This document shows positions 36,507-48,419 of a stretch of 64,000 nt of DNA, piece after piece. Both the position numbers and the translations under genes were made by a program. This stretch comes from Galeopsis tetrahit (Eukaryota; Streptophyta; Magnoliopsida; Lamiales; Lamiaceae): positions 5,704,001-5,768,000 of the forward strand of contig OY776132.1 in assembly GCA_963675135.1 (NCBI GenBank), read 5' to 3'. Position 1 is the first letter of the stretch. Each line of letters opens with the position of its first letter. Below the pieces are notes generated by a model. It saw nothing but the letters and a program-made list of their open reading frames with translations. It searched no databases and was not told the origin of the DNA.

Positions 36507-36631
36507 CTCACAATTTTATTTTTATTGATTTATTTTCTCTTTTGTGCCTCTCCTTATATCGATTACGCAACTTATATAGTTAAGGTAGAAGGCTCGATTA
36601 GCTGGTGTAGATCATTATTGACACATTTTTA

Positions 36632-37052
36632 GGGTGTGTTTGGTTTGGGATTAGCCCATCTGAATTTGGATGGACCATCCCTCATCCCATCTCTCTCAAT
36701 CCTTCTTCATCCAAATACAAATCCAAATACTCATCCACCTATATAATACACCTAAACATACATATTTTTATACAATCACATCACATTTTTTTCTTTTAAC
36801 CACTCATTCTCTCTCTCACTTTTCTTCCACACATTAATTCTCTCTTCTACTTTTATTCCTCAGAATAATTACTCTACTAACTAACAATAATAAAATAATA
36901 CGACATCACTATTGATTTGACATAAAGTTCTTCATCCACAACTATTTTTCAATCTTTATCCAAACACAATTACTATTTATGGATTATCCTCATCTATATT
37001 TTTCCATCTCTATCTTCATCTCATCCACCACAATCCTTAATCAAACAGACTT
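36632..37052. mobile_element. Tourist-like MITE, unit 4
   Basis: Same element and TTA-flanked site as in units 1-3. Confidence 0.6.
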
Positions 37053-37253
37053 TTAATTAAATAAAATATTTATTATAAATAAAGTGAATGACAATTTAAA
37101 TAAATAATAATGTGTTTGATTTGCGATGACACCATTCGAATTAGGATGAACCACCTCTCATCCATCCTACCTTTCCATCCAAATACCCATCCACTCTATT
37201 CCCTTTTCCCACACACCACATAACTCATTCCACACAAGTACAAATATTGAACT

Positions 37254-37467
37254 CACTATGAAAAAAAGTCTGATTTTGATACCATTAATTTAGAGACGGA
37301 TATCCAATCTGTCTCTAATAGGGACGGATTAAATACAAATTTGTTAAAAAAATCGAGATTTGAAATCGAAAACAAATGAAAACCAGTCTCTAATCGTGCC
37401 TATTAGAGACATATTGGATATCCGTCTCTAAATTAATGGTATCAAAATAGAACTTTTTTTTGTAGTG
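37254..37467. mobile_element. CACTA-type MITE, unit 4
   Basis: Foldback with termini CACTATGAAAAAAAG and GTAGTG, duplication ACT, same site as in units 2 and 3. Confidence 0.82.
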
Positions 37468-38039
37468 ACTGCAACTCTTGATGGTGAATAGAGTTTTTAT
37501 TCAAGGGTACTCAAGACTTTTCCTTTTCCTTTGATTTTTTTTTTTTTGACAAAATTTTATGTAGATGTATTAATAAGATAAAGTATTATATGTTTCCTAA
37601 AAAATAATAGGGGTCTTCTAAGAACAGTTCAGTGTCGCCTGAACTATCAACAGTCCAGTAATCTGAGCCATCAGATCTGAAATTTAATGGCTTATATTTG
37701 ATGACCTGCTACTTGTTGCATTTGGCGTCGCAGAATTCATCCCATTGTATTGCACTTATTATCGTTTTTTGTCGCCCTATCACACTTTTAAATTAAATTT
37801 GATAATTTTAAATATATAATTATAAAATTATAAATTTAACCTCACATGATTAAATTAAATATATGATTATAATATTTTAAATGGTATTTGGTTGAAATAT
37901 TTTAAATCCTTATCAATTTAATTTTTATATTTTATAATTTATTTCTTTATTTTTAGATTTTTTACATCTGTAAAAACTTTGATCACTTGGTTAATTTCCG
38001 CATGAACAATTTCCACACCCTCCTATTTTTTCTAAAAAT

Positions 38040-38350
38040 CCTAATTATTATTCCGGCTCCTCTCCCTCCTTCAACATTTACCGGCGCCAACCCTCCATTC
38101 CATCCCCTGCGTCGCCTGCCTCTCCTCCGTCATTGGCGCTCCCCTTCCCTCCACTGCGTCGCGACTCTCCCTTTCCCTCCTCTCACCTGAGTCGGCTTCG
38201 ATTCTGAAGAAAAGAAAATCGTCGCCTTCGTCCGGCCGGTGCGTCGCCCCCGTCCATATCCGCGACGCGTTCGCCGCCGCCGTCCCATTCGCCTCGTCGC
38301 AGAAAGTTTCTGCCGTCGTTCCATTTACATCGATTTTTCAGGCATGAGCC
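38040..38350 (+). other. GC-rich captured block in the Mutator-like element
   Basis: Rich in CCTCC, GCGTCGCC and CCGCCG, against AT-rich surroundings. Open frames exist in several phases, but none has a recognisable domain. It resembles a 5' leader or first exon captured by a Pack-MULE; the source is unknown. Confidence 0.45.
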
Positions 38351-39317
38351 TTCATCAAAATCCAGATCTGCCGTCGTTCCTTAGAATATTGATATTTTTT
38401 TTTAATTTATTTTTCCAGATTTAATATCGTTTTTGATTATTATTTTCGAAAATTATAGTTTTTTCAACATTGATTGAGTTTAAGTATTACGAGAAACTGT
38501 GGTGATGGTGGAAGATGACTCTTACATTACTAATCGCGATTAATTTATTTAATTTTAGTAAAAAATATTTATTGAATTTTAGGTTAAATTATTAATCTAG
38601 TTGAATTTTTTATACAAATTTTTGTTTAGAATTCAGTATTCAAGATATTAATTTGACATTAAAATTTTCTACTAGCTTTACATTTATTTTTAACTGCCCA
38701 ATCATAGTCTTTGGCCAATAATAGTCTTTGTAGGTGTACAAGTTGTTAAAACCGACGGAGTCTACTAATGCTGCTCTTTAATTTTATCTTTTCATTTATA
38801 TTGGGTTGATTTTGTTCAACCGTTTCTCATTACCTAATTGACTTGCACAGTGCGGAAAATATATAATATATGAGATACATCCGTGAGTTAGTTTTTTTGG
38901 GCACCACTTTTAAAATCAGGAGAAAACCTACAAAATTCTATTCCCGATCTCTGCATTTGCACCTATTACTAGTTTTTTTATCCATCTGTAACTTGTTATA
39001 ACTTGTTATTATGATATGTGATATTGAGTATTCTTGATTTCTTTTTGATTTTTTTCTATGTTTCTTTAATACTCTGTTTTTTTCTGGACAATTACATTTT
39101 CAATATAATTTCATTAATTTTTCTTTTGATTGATTTTAAAAAAAAATTATATATCTGTGTTAACGCAGTATTCTCAAATCTCAATTGTCATTATTAATTT
39201 GTATGATTTCTATATGGTTATTGATTTATGAGATTTATTTGAAATTTATTGATTTTACTTATGAATTTAGTAAGATTCTTACATTTATTAATTTTATTTT
39301 AAATGTATATTTTGCAG

Positions 39318-39620
39318 TTATGTCTTCTCAACATGAGAATGATGACACAACTTCATCTAATAATATCTAAGATAAAAATGACAATGATTTTGTCATTAAA
39401 AAGAAAAGGCAAAAAACTTCTCAACATGAGAATGATGACACAACTTCATCTAATAATATCTAAGATATAAATGACAATGATTTTGTCATTAAAAAGAAAA
39501 GGCAAAAAAATGGAATTTTTTGTTCATTCATCTAATAATATCTAAGATAAAAATGACAATGATTTTGTCATTAAAAAGAAAAGGAAAAAAACATGGAATT
39601 TTTTGTTCATTCATTATAAA
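39318..39620 (+). repeat. Tandem repeat of ~96 bp, about 2.6 copies
   Basis: The unit contains CTTCTCAACATGAGAATGAT, CATCTAATAATATCTAAGAT and GATTTTGTCATTAAAAAGAA. The first copy overlaps a short frame (MSSQHENDDTTSSNN, then stop) preceded by an acceptor-like TTTGCAG. It may be a decayed coding exon that has expanded as a repeat. Confidence 0.75.
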
Positions 39621-39892
39621 ATTTCAGCATGTTTTATAATATTTTAGAGGGCACAACATGAAGATGAGATTATCTTGAAAATTGATGTATTTTTTCTTTG
39701 TAATTGTTGAAAGAACATTCTTTTTTTTTTTTTTTTTTGAGAACATTTGTTTTTGTTTTTTATGATTTGGTGGTACTGGTTCAATTGTTGTATTTTATTT
39801 TGAAATACACTTAAAAGGGTCTTTAAAAGGCTTTCTGGCCAGTCCTATTTATTAAAAAGGTCAGGCCATGGGCCATGCGCGGAAGGAGGGGA

Positions 39893-40060
39893 AACGGCGA
39901 GCGTCGGACGGGTGGAGACGCTGGTCGACGACAAAAGAAAGATGAAAAGAGGAGAAGGAGGGTTGGAGGCAGTTGAACGGACGGGTGGAGACGCTGGTCG
40001 ATAACAAAAGAAAGATGAAAAGAGGAGAAGGAGGGTTGGAGGCAGTTGAAAATGAGGAAT
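39893..40060 (+). repeat. Tandem duplication of ~74 bp
   Basis: Two near-identical units, each with CGGACGGGTGGAGACGCTGG followed by ACAAAAGAAAGATGAAAAGA and ending GGAGGCAGTTGAA. Confidence 0.8.
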
Positions 40061-41559
40061 GATTGAATAAAATTAGGGTTAGGATTTATGTTAGAAGGAG
40101 TGAGTAATTTTGGAAAGAAACTGGTGGGTGAACTCAACTATACGGTGTGAAGACATCTAAGGGGTGAAGTCATAATATAAGGGGGGCATTTATCCGTGGC
40201 CTTAATTGCTCCCGCACAATTTAAGAAATGGGCTGGTTAATTTGGTTCTTTTCTTTGATAAAACAATGGGACTGCCCACTTTTAATTAAATGCTAGCTCA
40301 AAACATTCTCCACTTTTAATTAAATGGGCTAACATTGTTGGCCCAAAAAGTCTTCACTTACTCAGTTTGCTCTCGATCACAATTTCTTCTTTGACGTAAA
40401 GGAGGGACAATGTCACAATGGGCAACGCCCGTAAGAAATTCAAATAAATATATTTTAATTTTAATTTGTCAATTAAAAAAATATTTGAAACATGTACTCC
40501 ATAGTATAAATTTGTTATTCATTTGAATTTAGGTAAATATTTTTCAATCCACTCTTAACTCTAGAGATTGCAACATATAATTGTCTATGCATGAACATGT
40601 TTCAGAAGGTACACACTACACACCTACCATGAAAAGAGACTGACCTTTAACTTTTATTTATCGTCATTGCAAAAGATAATAGAATAACAAACTATCTTAT
40701 TCGAAACTTTATGGGAGCCGTGTCATCGAAACACTCAATATTATTCTCAGAATATAAAATTTACTACCAACATTCCTTCCAAAATAAAAATTTGTCCTCA
40801 ATAATGTAATTTTCAAGTCTAGTAACAATCAATCTAATTACATTATACAAATCAGACTTTAGGTCAATGTTCGTAAGCAACATTATATGGACACATATTT
40901 TTGAGAACTAATCGATGGTCTAAGCATGACGTTTTCCTATAGTTCCAGTCACATTTCCTAAAGTTTTTTTATTTTGATTTCACCAAAATTCTGCTTTCCA
41001 AAACATAGTTTGAGAATGACGTTTTAACACTTTGAAAAAAATAAGTGTTTAGTTCTACTAATTTATGAACAGTGTCACCATGAGACCATCTCACTTTGAA
41101 TAAGATAAGTGTTTATTCGTACAAATTACTGTTAATGGTATTACTTGTTATTACTTATTGTATTACCGACTATAATAAAATCATACCTATAATATTATTT
41201 TGTATTAAAATTTAAAAAAATACACATGAAAAAATGGAAAAAAAAAAGTCAAAGGAAAAAAAAAGGAAGAAATTAAAAGTTTATAATAAAAACTGAAAAT
41301 GGGAGAAAAAGAGGAAGGGGAAGAAAACTTAAAAAGAAAAAAAATCAAGATTTGTGTCTAATTTCGATAGTTTTTTTTTTTTAAATTATGTTTTACGATT
41401 TTTTTTCAAAAAATATGGGTGACTTGATGGTGAATCGACGGTAACTCGGTAATGACTCGACTATAGATTGTAAATATACAAATTAAGGTTGATTTTATTA
41501 TATTTTGTGTAAATTAATAAAAGGATAATATAGTATTTTAAATGTAATTACTTTTTTAA

Positions 41560-42060
41560 AAATATTTTGGGGTGAACTCATGAAATGAGGGGTGTAGATA
41601 AACATGGTAAAAAAATAATTTAGGGGTGAACTCATAAAATGAGCGGGTGCACATAACCATGATAAAAATGATTTGGGGGTGAACTCATAAAATGAACGGG
41701 TGCAGATAACCATAGTAAAAAAATGATTTTTGGGTGAACTCATTAAATGAGTGGGTGTAGATAAAATATAAATAAAATTTTTTAATTGGTGTGTACCGGT
41801 AACTTGCATGTACCCGAGTATCACCCTACAAATTAGGGTTGATTTTATTATATTTTGTGTAAATTAATAAAAGGATAATATAGTCTTTTAAATATAATTA
41901 CTTTTTTAAAAATATTTTGGGGTGAACTCATAGAATGAGGGGAGTAGATAAACGTGGTAAAAAAATAATTTAGGGGTTAACTCATAAAATGAAAAAATGA
42001 TTTGGGGGTGAACTCATAAAATGAAAAGGTGCAGATAAAATATAAATAAAATAATAATTT
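41560..42060 (+). repeat. Minisatellite of ~58 bp plus a ~60-bp direct duplication
   Basis: GGGGTGAACTCATAAAATGA recurs about six times with variants. The segment TTAGGGTTGATTTTATTATA...AATATAGT occurs at about 41484 and again near 41830, so the block itself is duplicated. Confidence 0.75.
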
Positions 42061-42419
42061 AATTCTGTTAAAAAAATCGAATTTTACGTTCTGTATTTTT
42101 TTTTGAAATTCCGTTAAAAAAATCTAATTTTACGTTCTGTATTGTTTAATTTAAATAATATTATTATTAATTTTAATAGAGGATAAAATAGTAAATAATA
42201 AAATAAAATTTAAATAATTATTTTAAAATATTAAAAAAAGGCGACAGGTATCAAGTTAGGGCGACACAGAGCGATGCAATTTGACATCCGAACTATTAAT
42301 AGTCTTGGCGACACCTGAACTATCCTAAGAAAACCCTAAAATAATAATAAAAAAAAAAAAGATAAAGTATTGTATGTATCTTTGTGAATCAAGAATATCA
42401 ATTAGTCGTGTGTTGTATG

Positions 42420-43040
42420 CCAGACATTTTTGTCCATACTAGAGTTGTAAAAGAATAATTTTTTATTATTTTCAGTATTAAGATTCAAATATTACGATCA
42501 AATTCAACTTATATAAATTTGAATTCGATTATAAATTATTGTTTATTTAGTATATTTATTTTTAATTTAGTAAATAATTAATATATTGATAGAGAGAATA
42601 TCAATTTTAGTCATGTAACTTAGGTCAAGTCCAACCGTTGTTCAGTAACTTTGCATTTTCTCAATTTTAGACTTAAAACGTAGGTCATGCTCAATTTTAG
42701 TCCAATAATTTCATAAATTTGTTCATTTACGTCATTTTTTTTCTTTACTATGAAAATTGTAAATGTTGACTTGTAAGTTTTTTTAATCCGCACGGCCACA
42801 CTACAATTTCCTTAAGGGCTCTCCACGTGCAATTTAGCTTGGACAGCTCTCACTTGGAGAGCTCTTTTAAAAGCTCTCCAAGGTCAAATATGTATTAGTG
42901 ATTACTGTACGGTATCAGTATGAATTTTTACATATACAATGCCAGCAAGCAAGCAATGTGGCATATACAATTTTTGCCCTATCCACAAATATACAATGCC
43001 CAGCAAGCAAAACCTGTTCCAAAACAAAGATTTTTCATAA
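42420..43040. repeat. Truncated fifth array unit, then short unique DNA
   Basis: 42420-42815 matches the first ~390 bp of the array unit and stops at CAATTTCCTTAAGG. At 42853-42882 a small palindrome (CTTGGAGAGC...GCTCTCCAAG) follows. The rest to 43040 holds no gene. Confidence 0.75.
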
Positions 43041-43049
43041 CATGAGCTT

Positions 43050-43944
43050 GGCGCAGGTTGTATACCCCTCTACCTTTGTTAAGTATACTCCCCCGATTTA
43101 CGTACCCCTCAATGTGGCAAATGTTAGATGTACTCCCCTCAATTTACCCAAATAACCATTCTCTCTCTAAGGTGGAAAATGTTAAATATACTCCCCCATA
43201 TTTCAAATCCTAATTTCACTTTTCCTCCTCTTTCTTCTTTCTCATTCCTATAAACCCTAATTACAGCAAAAAGCCGGCGGCGGCTCCGCCCACGCCCACC
43301 TCCAGCAGTGCTGCCCCCGCCAACCCACCTACGCCGCCACCGCCTCTACGGCGCCGTCCCATCTGCCGGCCCCCCGTAATGCCACTCCTCCCCCCCCCGT
43401 TTTTTCCTGCACTCCGCGTAACGTGCCGCCGCTGCCCTTCCTCATTCTTCATAAAAAAACGCGATGGTATGTATTTTTTTAATTCTCGGCACTACATTGT
43501 CGACCATAAACATTATGGTCGACAAATTGTTGTTGACTACCATGTTTATGGTCGACAATGTCGTGTCGAATTTTTAATTTTTTTTTCTTTCGATAAAATG
43601 TTGTCGACGAGGGTGTTTTTCGTCGACAATATACTCTTTGGTCGACAAATCAATGTTGATCAACACTGATTTATCGAGAAAATGTATATTTTTTCAGTTT
43701 CTAATTTTTTATTTTTTAATTTATAGATTTATTTGAACAGCGGCGGTCGGAGGTGGTGCGGCGGCCGACGACGGCGACGATGATTGCCTCCCTTGAAATT
43801 AGGGTTAGGGTTTAGAGGGAGTGTATCTATCTATCTATATTTTATAAAAATGGTAAATTTGATATTAATTTTACATGAGTATTAAATTAATAAATGGGTA
43901 GGGGAGTATATTTCACAAAGCTGGAGGGGTATATAGCCTGGGAC
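43050..43944. mobile_element. Mutator-like element with GC-rich cargo (Pack-MULE candidate)
   Basis: Termini GGCGCAGGTTGTATACCCCT and (reverse complement) GTCCCAGGCTATATACCCCT, flanked by an exact 9-bp duplication CATGAGCTT (43041-43049, 43945-43953). Inside are two GC-rich exon-like blocks (43260-43460 and 43735-43800) on either side of an AT-rich, intron-like stretch that holds a GTCGAC foldback (43491-43565). The block frames are Gly/Arg- or Ala/Pro-rich with no family. A related terminus (GGCGTGGGTTGTATGCCCCT) lies at 17787 in the array. Confidence 0.8.
43491..43565. repeat. GTCGAC-rich mini-foldback
   Basis: CATTGTCGACCATAAACAT (43495-43513) and its exact reverse complement (43542-43560) flank a further GTCGAC copy. 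The ends CACTAC and GTCGTG loosely resemble CACTA termini. Confidence 0.7.
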
Positions 43945-44037
43945 CATGAGCTTTACTTTTTTTGTTGGTCCATTTTCCTTTTATATGAACATTTTTTTTT
44001 CTAAACTACCCCTACAAAAACGCAATGCAACATGGAT

Positions 44038-45560
44038 ACATTTGATTAGTGTGAAAATTATTTGAATTTTAGCTTATTTTTCTTAAATTCATAGAATTTC
44101 ATGTATTATTTACACTAAATTGACAAATTGCACTTAATTTGGAGAAAGTGCGTGGTTTGCTATTTTTGTAGGAAAAATGAGCATTTTTGAAGTAAAACAG
44201 GTATTGAAGAGAGATTGTTGGGACTTGGGAGTATTGAATATTAGGCCCATTTAATTAATTGCTGAAGGTATTGAATATTAGGCCCACGTATTGAGGAGAG
44301 ATTGAAATTAATGAAGTGCCCATTCATTAAACCAAGAGAAGGCCCAAACCATTCCATTCAACCGTGAAGAGAGGAGTCCCAGGCCCATTTACTAATTTCA
44401 AACAGGCCCACTCTCACATACCAATTTTTGGACGCAAGTCATTAAAAAGGGGACAACCGCCCTTAGGGGAATTAGGCAGAAAAAGAAGAGCATATTGGCG
44501 CAAAAACAGGGCAACTCCGTTGGGGGAGAGATATATTTCATTTTAATTGTTCTTTCATTTTTTAGATAGATTTTAAATTAGTGTTTCATTTTATTGTTAG
44601 CTTTTTTGAAGGATTTGAAGACCATAAGATGATATATTTCAATTATTGCAAGTTTAATTTGGTAACTTTATTTCAATTCATGTTTTGTAGTTATTTTCAT
44701 GAATTTTCTTCCATTTATTGTTTTAGTTATGGGCTAAGCTTTGATTGCTTTGTGTGTTGAAATTATGTGGGTAATTGATGAATTTATGGATTAATTGTTT
44801 GATTAGCCTATGTGTTGGTTTAATTGCTTCTATGGTTATGATTTATGTGATTCAATTGGTTGATTAATCCTATTAGCTAGTATTTTCGATTATGTTAATT
44901 GCAACGAGAGTTGAGTTTGCATGATTGGGGTGTGGGTGTGACTGAGTGAGTGTTGATTAATTAATTGAAGTTAAATAGTAATTAGCTTAACCAAGAGAGT
45001 GTTGATTGGTTAGATCGACAACATTAGACATTAATCGTTTAGAGGTTGTCTAAGAGATTAGTGAGAGGGCGAGTCGTAAACATTAGTAACCGTGTTGAAA
45101 GTATTTACGGATCACTATCCTAGGAGCTTATGTTACTAATTAATTAGATCCCATAATTGCTAATTAGTGCACGTGTTCACCTAAGCCTTGCGAGGGATTG
45201 GTCTACACATATATGTGATAGCCTTTAGCATAATTCAAGACATTAGGTTTAAAGGTTGTGATTAGTTCATTAATTCATTAGTGATCCCACTTAAGGAAGA
45301 CACCCGAAGCAACACTTTCATCTTTGATGAGAGTTAGTTTTAGTTGTTTACTTTGTGTTTCTTTTTCTTATTGATATTTGTTTTATCCTCATGTTTAGCT
45401 TTTATAACACTATTCCGACGTATAATTTTGGGTCTCTACACTCTCATAGGTTCTTGGACGATAACTATTTAGTCGTTTACTTGCAATACTATAATGAACA
45501 CATACACTTTTTGATAAGTTATTTTTGTGCTTTAAAATTCAAAAAATACGAAAAAGTCAA
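44038..45560. mobile_element. Unclassified ~1.5-kb insertion, possibly a solo LTR
   Basis: The left flank ends GCAATGCAACATGGATAC, and the right flank continues as GTAAATTATATAGTATTATT...CAGTCGACTAT...ATTTATCTGCC. The same words are contiguous at about 48673-48760, so this block interrupts a duplicated site. The interior is AT-rich with no protein frame longer than about 90 codons. Size and composition would fit a solo LTR, but TG/CA ends and a clean target duplication could not be fixed. Confidence 0.45.
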
Positions 45561-45644
45561 CGTAAATTATATAGTATTATTGTCTATCTCAGTCGACTAT
45601 ATTTATCTGCCAACAAAGAATACGACGATCGATTGAAACTCTTA

Positions 45645-45903
45645 GGACATGTTTGCTTCATGGGTTTAGGTGGGTTTAGTGATGGGTTTGATATGTAAAC
45701 CCATCTTCTCTCATGTTTGGTTTCTCATAACTTTAAACACCTTGACCCATGTTTATAATTTGACCCGATTTTAATAAACTAGATTCCATGGGTTTAGACA
45801 ACCTAACCTCCCCTTGGGTTTATCTAGCCTCCCCCTTGGGTTTATCTAGCCAACCCACCACATCTGAACCCATCTTATCCCAACCCATGAAGCAAACATG
45901 CTC
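45645..45903. mobile_element. Tourist-like MITE
   Basis: Termini GGACATGTTTGCTTCATGGG and (reverse complement) GAGCATGTTTGCTTCATGGG, flanked by TTA at 45642-45644 and 45904-45906. The interior repeats AACCCAT words. Confidence 0.88.
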
Positions 45904-45974
45904 TTAAATGCATGCACCTATCTGATGTGGACGAAATATATCCACGATTCAACCACAAATAAAGAATGACTATA

Positions 45975-46183
45975 CTCCCTCTGTCCACCAAAAGTGTGCT
46001 CAATTCTATTTTGGGGTCCATAAAAAAAATGTCTATTCTATTTAAATAATTAACTTTTGAGTATCCATATTTTCTACTTTATTAACAAGATTGAGTATCT
46101 ACCAACAATATTCTTTACTCGTTACTCCACACATCTTTTTTTACACTTAAAATATTGAGCACACTTTTGGTGGACATATGAAG
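45975..46183. mobile_element. Stowaway MITE
   Basis: Starts CTCCCTCTGTCCACCAAAAG and ends CTTTTGGTGGACATATGAAG, flanked by TA. Its 3' TA is shared with the next Stowaway. Confidence 0.8.
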
Positions 46184-46185
46184 TA

Positions 46186-46457
46186 CTCCCTCCGTCCCAG
46201 GATTGTTTGCACCATTTTATGGGCACGCAAACTAAGAAAAAAGTGTAATGAGTGGAGTGTTGAGGGGTAATTTTGTAAACTTTTATTAATAAAGTAAAGT
46301 GAATGATTGGATTGAGGGTAAAAGTAATGGCATTGTGTGTAAATATGTGAATATTGTGAGGGTGAGGTTTATGAAAAAGTTTCCCTTTTGGGTAGTGCAA
46401 ACAATTGTGGGACGGACGAATAAGGAAAGAGTGCAAACAATTGTGGGACAGAGGGAG
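46186..46457. mobile_element. Second Stowaway MITE, adjoining the first
   Basis: Starts CTCCCTCCGTCCCAGGATTG and ends CAATTGTGGGACAGAGGGAG, with TA on both sides. The end word GTGCAAACAATTGTGGGAC is locally doubled. Confidence 0.85.
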
Positions 46458-46991
46458 TATTTAAAGAAACACTTTTGGTGGTACACCATGCTAGTACTTC
46501 CACCGGAGTCCGGAGCAGGACTGGTTTTGGTACCTCACGTGACCGGTACGTGTTAATTCTGACCAGCTTTTAAAATATTTGCCGGAAAATGACATTCCTG
46601 ATAACAAAAAGATTCCAGTTGAAAAACTGAAAAGAAAAATGATCAAATGTGAATTCAAACAAAGTTACAAGAACATTTGTGATTTTTTTCCTCATATATT
46701 TGGTATGTTAGGTAGTTAAAGAAACGACGCTATGTGGTCCTTGGTTGAGAAAAAATGTGGATTGAACTTTCTCGTTTGTCCTTAAGATTTAGATACCTGT
46801 CAATAATTAAAATTAGCAAAATATCATCAATCAAATGTCTTTTTTTTTTTTGGTACAAGAAAATTTACATTCATTAAATGTTATTTTTCTTGTAGTACTC
46901 ATTATAAAAAGCAATTTACATGCTTAATTTACTTTCATGCACCACTCGATATTTAAAACCAAGTCATCATACATTACAAACTTTTCAAGCC

Positions 46992-47345
46992 ATGGAAAAA
47001 CATCTCAATAAGCATTTGCATCGCATTAGGTTTTACCTCCATAATCCCCTACAAGTTCCTAATCCTTGGGAAAACATCACCACCACCACCTCCTCTCCCA
47101 CTGGGTCCCATCGGCTACCCGATCCTCGGTTCATTGATCGAGATGCTAAGGAACAAGCCCACATTCCGATGGATGCACAAACTACTACACGAACACGACA
47201 CAAAATTCGCATGTATTTGCCACGGCAATATCCACATCATCCCCGTCACCTCTCCCGACCTGGCACGTGAGTTTCTTACAAGGCCCGACAGCCTATCGGC
47301 CAAGCTCACGAGAAAAAGAAGATGATGTTCTTGATGTTTTGATTT
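46992..47345 (+). pseudogene. CYP79 pseudogene (N-terminal part only)
   Basis: Homologous to the first exon of the CYP79 at 52221. A 1-bp insertion shifts the frame at codon 3, and a 24-bp or so deletion removes part of the KHDAIFASRP region. A large deletion then joins the LSAKLT region directly to the DDILDVLI region of exon 2. The heme-binding exon is absent. A TATA-like TATAAAAAGC remains near 46906. LINE-derived DNA follows directly. Confidence 0.9.
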
Positions 47346-47359
47346 TTTATTTTTTATTT

Positions 47360-47690
47360 TTTTTTATCAAAAAAAAAAGGAAATTCATATTAACGGTGTA
47401 CCAGAGGTACTCAAGAAGTCAAATTACATCGATAAAAAATGGAGCAATAACAGGGGCTCCAACACGTTCAACACCTATTGCATACAACACAATCTAGGAT
47501 TACAACACCAATTCTGAAAAGTAAAATTAAGAAAGTTCTTGTTCTTGAGTGAAAGAATGCACCAAGTCTTAATCTTAATTTCCTCAAAAGTTTTCTAAGT
47601 CTGAATTTTTCATCTTCAAGATATCCTTCAAAAAACTTTATTAGTGCATCTAGGAACTCCATGTAACAGCCTCACATGGTCTCAACCCAA
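47360..47690 (-). mobile_element. LINE 3'-end fragment
   Basis: Read on the minus strand it ends in a poly(A)-like run after GGTACACCGTTAATATGAAT; the words TTAACGGTGTACCAGAGGTA match the 3' UTR of the LINE at 57650. The short frame above it has no clear domain. Confidence 0.55.
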
Positions 47691-48419
47691 ATATCCTTAA
47701 AAAAAACTAGTAAGCAAACCGCTCCCCACCTTCTTGACCAGACATTAAAAAGTGATAACGGCCTCACATGGTTTCACACACAAGTTTTTGTCAAATCTTC
47801 TCTTACAACTAATTCTAAATCTTCGATCTCTCTTCTATGCGTCTCAGTACAATCATTATATTCCAATTATCTACTATTCTACATTTTTTTACTTTTATTT
47901 TTCCCCTATAACTTCAAAATTATAACTTCTCTCTTAAGTCCTCAACCCACCTTCCTAAATCCAGACACCTTTTTATAGTTATTCAATTAATTAATTAAAA
48001 TAATTAAATAAAATTATTCTAAATTTTCTTAACTCCCGTGAAATGCGGGTTTTGTACTAGTTACTTATATTAATATTTCTATGCAAGAGAGTTTTGTAAG
48101 AAACGATCACATACATAAAACGAAGCTCCACCCTGATATTTAAGTCATGCATGCTTTTTTTTTTATAGCCCTACAACGGATCGGATTGCCCCATATGTAT
48201 ATGTTCATGAATCATATAATAGAGTAAATGAAATTTGTATCATACGACTGGCTTTTTATAGCCCTACAAACAGATCGGATTGCCCCATCCTATTTAGAGG
48301 GTGGGTCGGGTCCGGGTCTTCAAGTACCCGTCCCTCTCCCGCCTCGCCCAACCTTGATGAAATCTCTATTAGTCAAACACCCTCCAAGTTTACAAATAAA
48401 TTTTGAAATAGAGATCTTT

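Larger units (their letters stand above)
37610..42337. mobile_element. 4.7-kb Mutator-like element carrying GC-rich and repeat cargo
   Basis: Termini GGGGTCTTCTAAGAACAGTT and (reverse complement) AGGGTTTTCTTAGGATAGTT continue as inverted repeats through CAG(G)TGTCGCC. A perfect 9-bp duplication AAAATAATA flanks it (37601-37609, 42338-42346), and unit 3 shows the empty site. No MURA transposase is visible. Cargo: a GC-rich block (38040-38350), a frame starting MSSQHENDD near 39320, several minisatellites, and AT-rich filler. It is a large non-autonomous or composite element and a Pack-MULE candidate. Confidence 0.82.
13885..42815. repeat. Tandem array of a ~2.9-kb unit, four full copies and one partial
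   Basis: Homologous units start near 13885, 18003, 20980, 24170 and 42420. Each full unit holds, in the same order, a long-inverted-repeat MITE, a defensin-like gene (minus strand) and a Tourist-like MITE; units 2-4 also hold a CACTA MITE. After removing the 1.08-kb insertion in unit 1, the Stowaway in unit 3, and the 10.6-kb Sirevirus and 4.7-kb Mutator-like element in unit 4, the units have similar length (about 2.8-2.9 kb). Unit 5 (about 42420-42815) is truncated before the gene. Units 3-5 join at TTGTATGCC/CTCTTGAC-like sequence. Confidence 0.92.
46700..48410 (+). repeat. Left copy of a CYP79 segmental duplication
   Basis: Matches the CYP79 locus at 52040-56640: promoter (ATGTGGATTGAACT...TTTGTCC, TATAAAAAGC), coding start, and 3' flank (TGTTCATGAATCATATAATA and the following GGGTCTTCAAGTACCC at about 48205-48410 versus 56450-56640). 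Most of the coding part has been deleted. Confidence 0.8.

Noticed and set aside
43261..43452. Gly/Arg-rich minus-strand frame
   Set aside because: Compositional product of GC-rich cargo inside a Mutator-like element; no family resemblance.
44364..45636. Small open frames in the 44-45.6 kb region
   Set aside because: Short, AT-rich or low-complexity, no start context or domain; the region behaves as an insertion.
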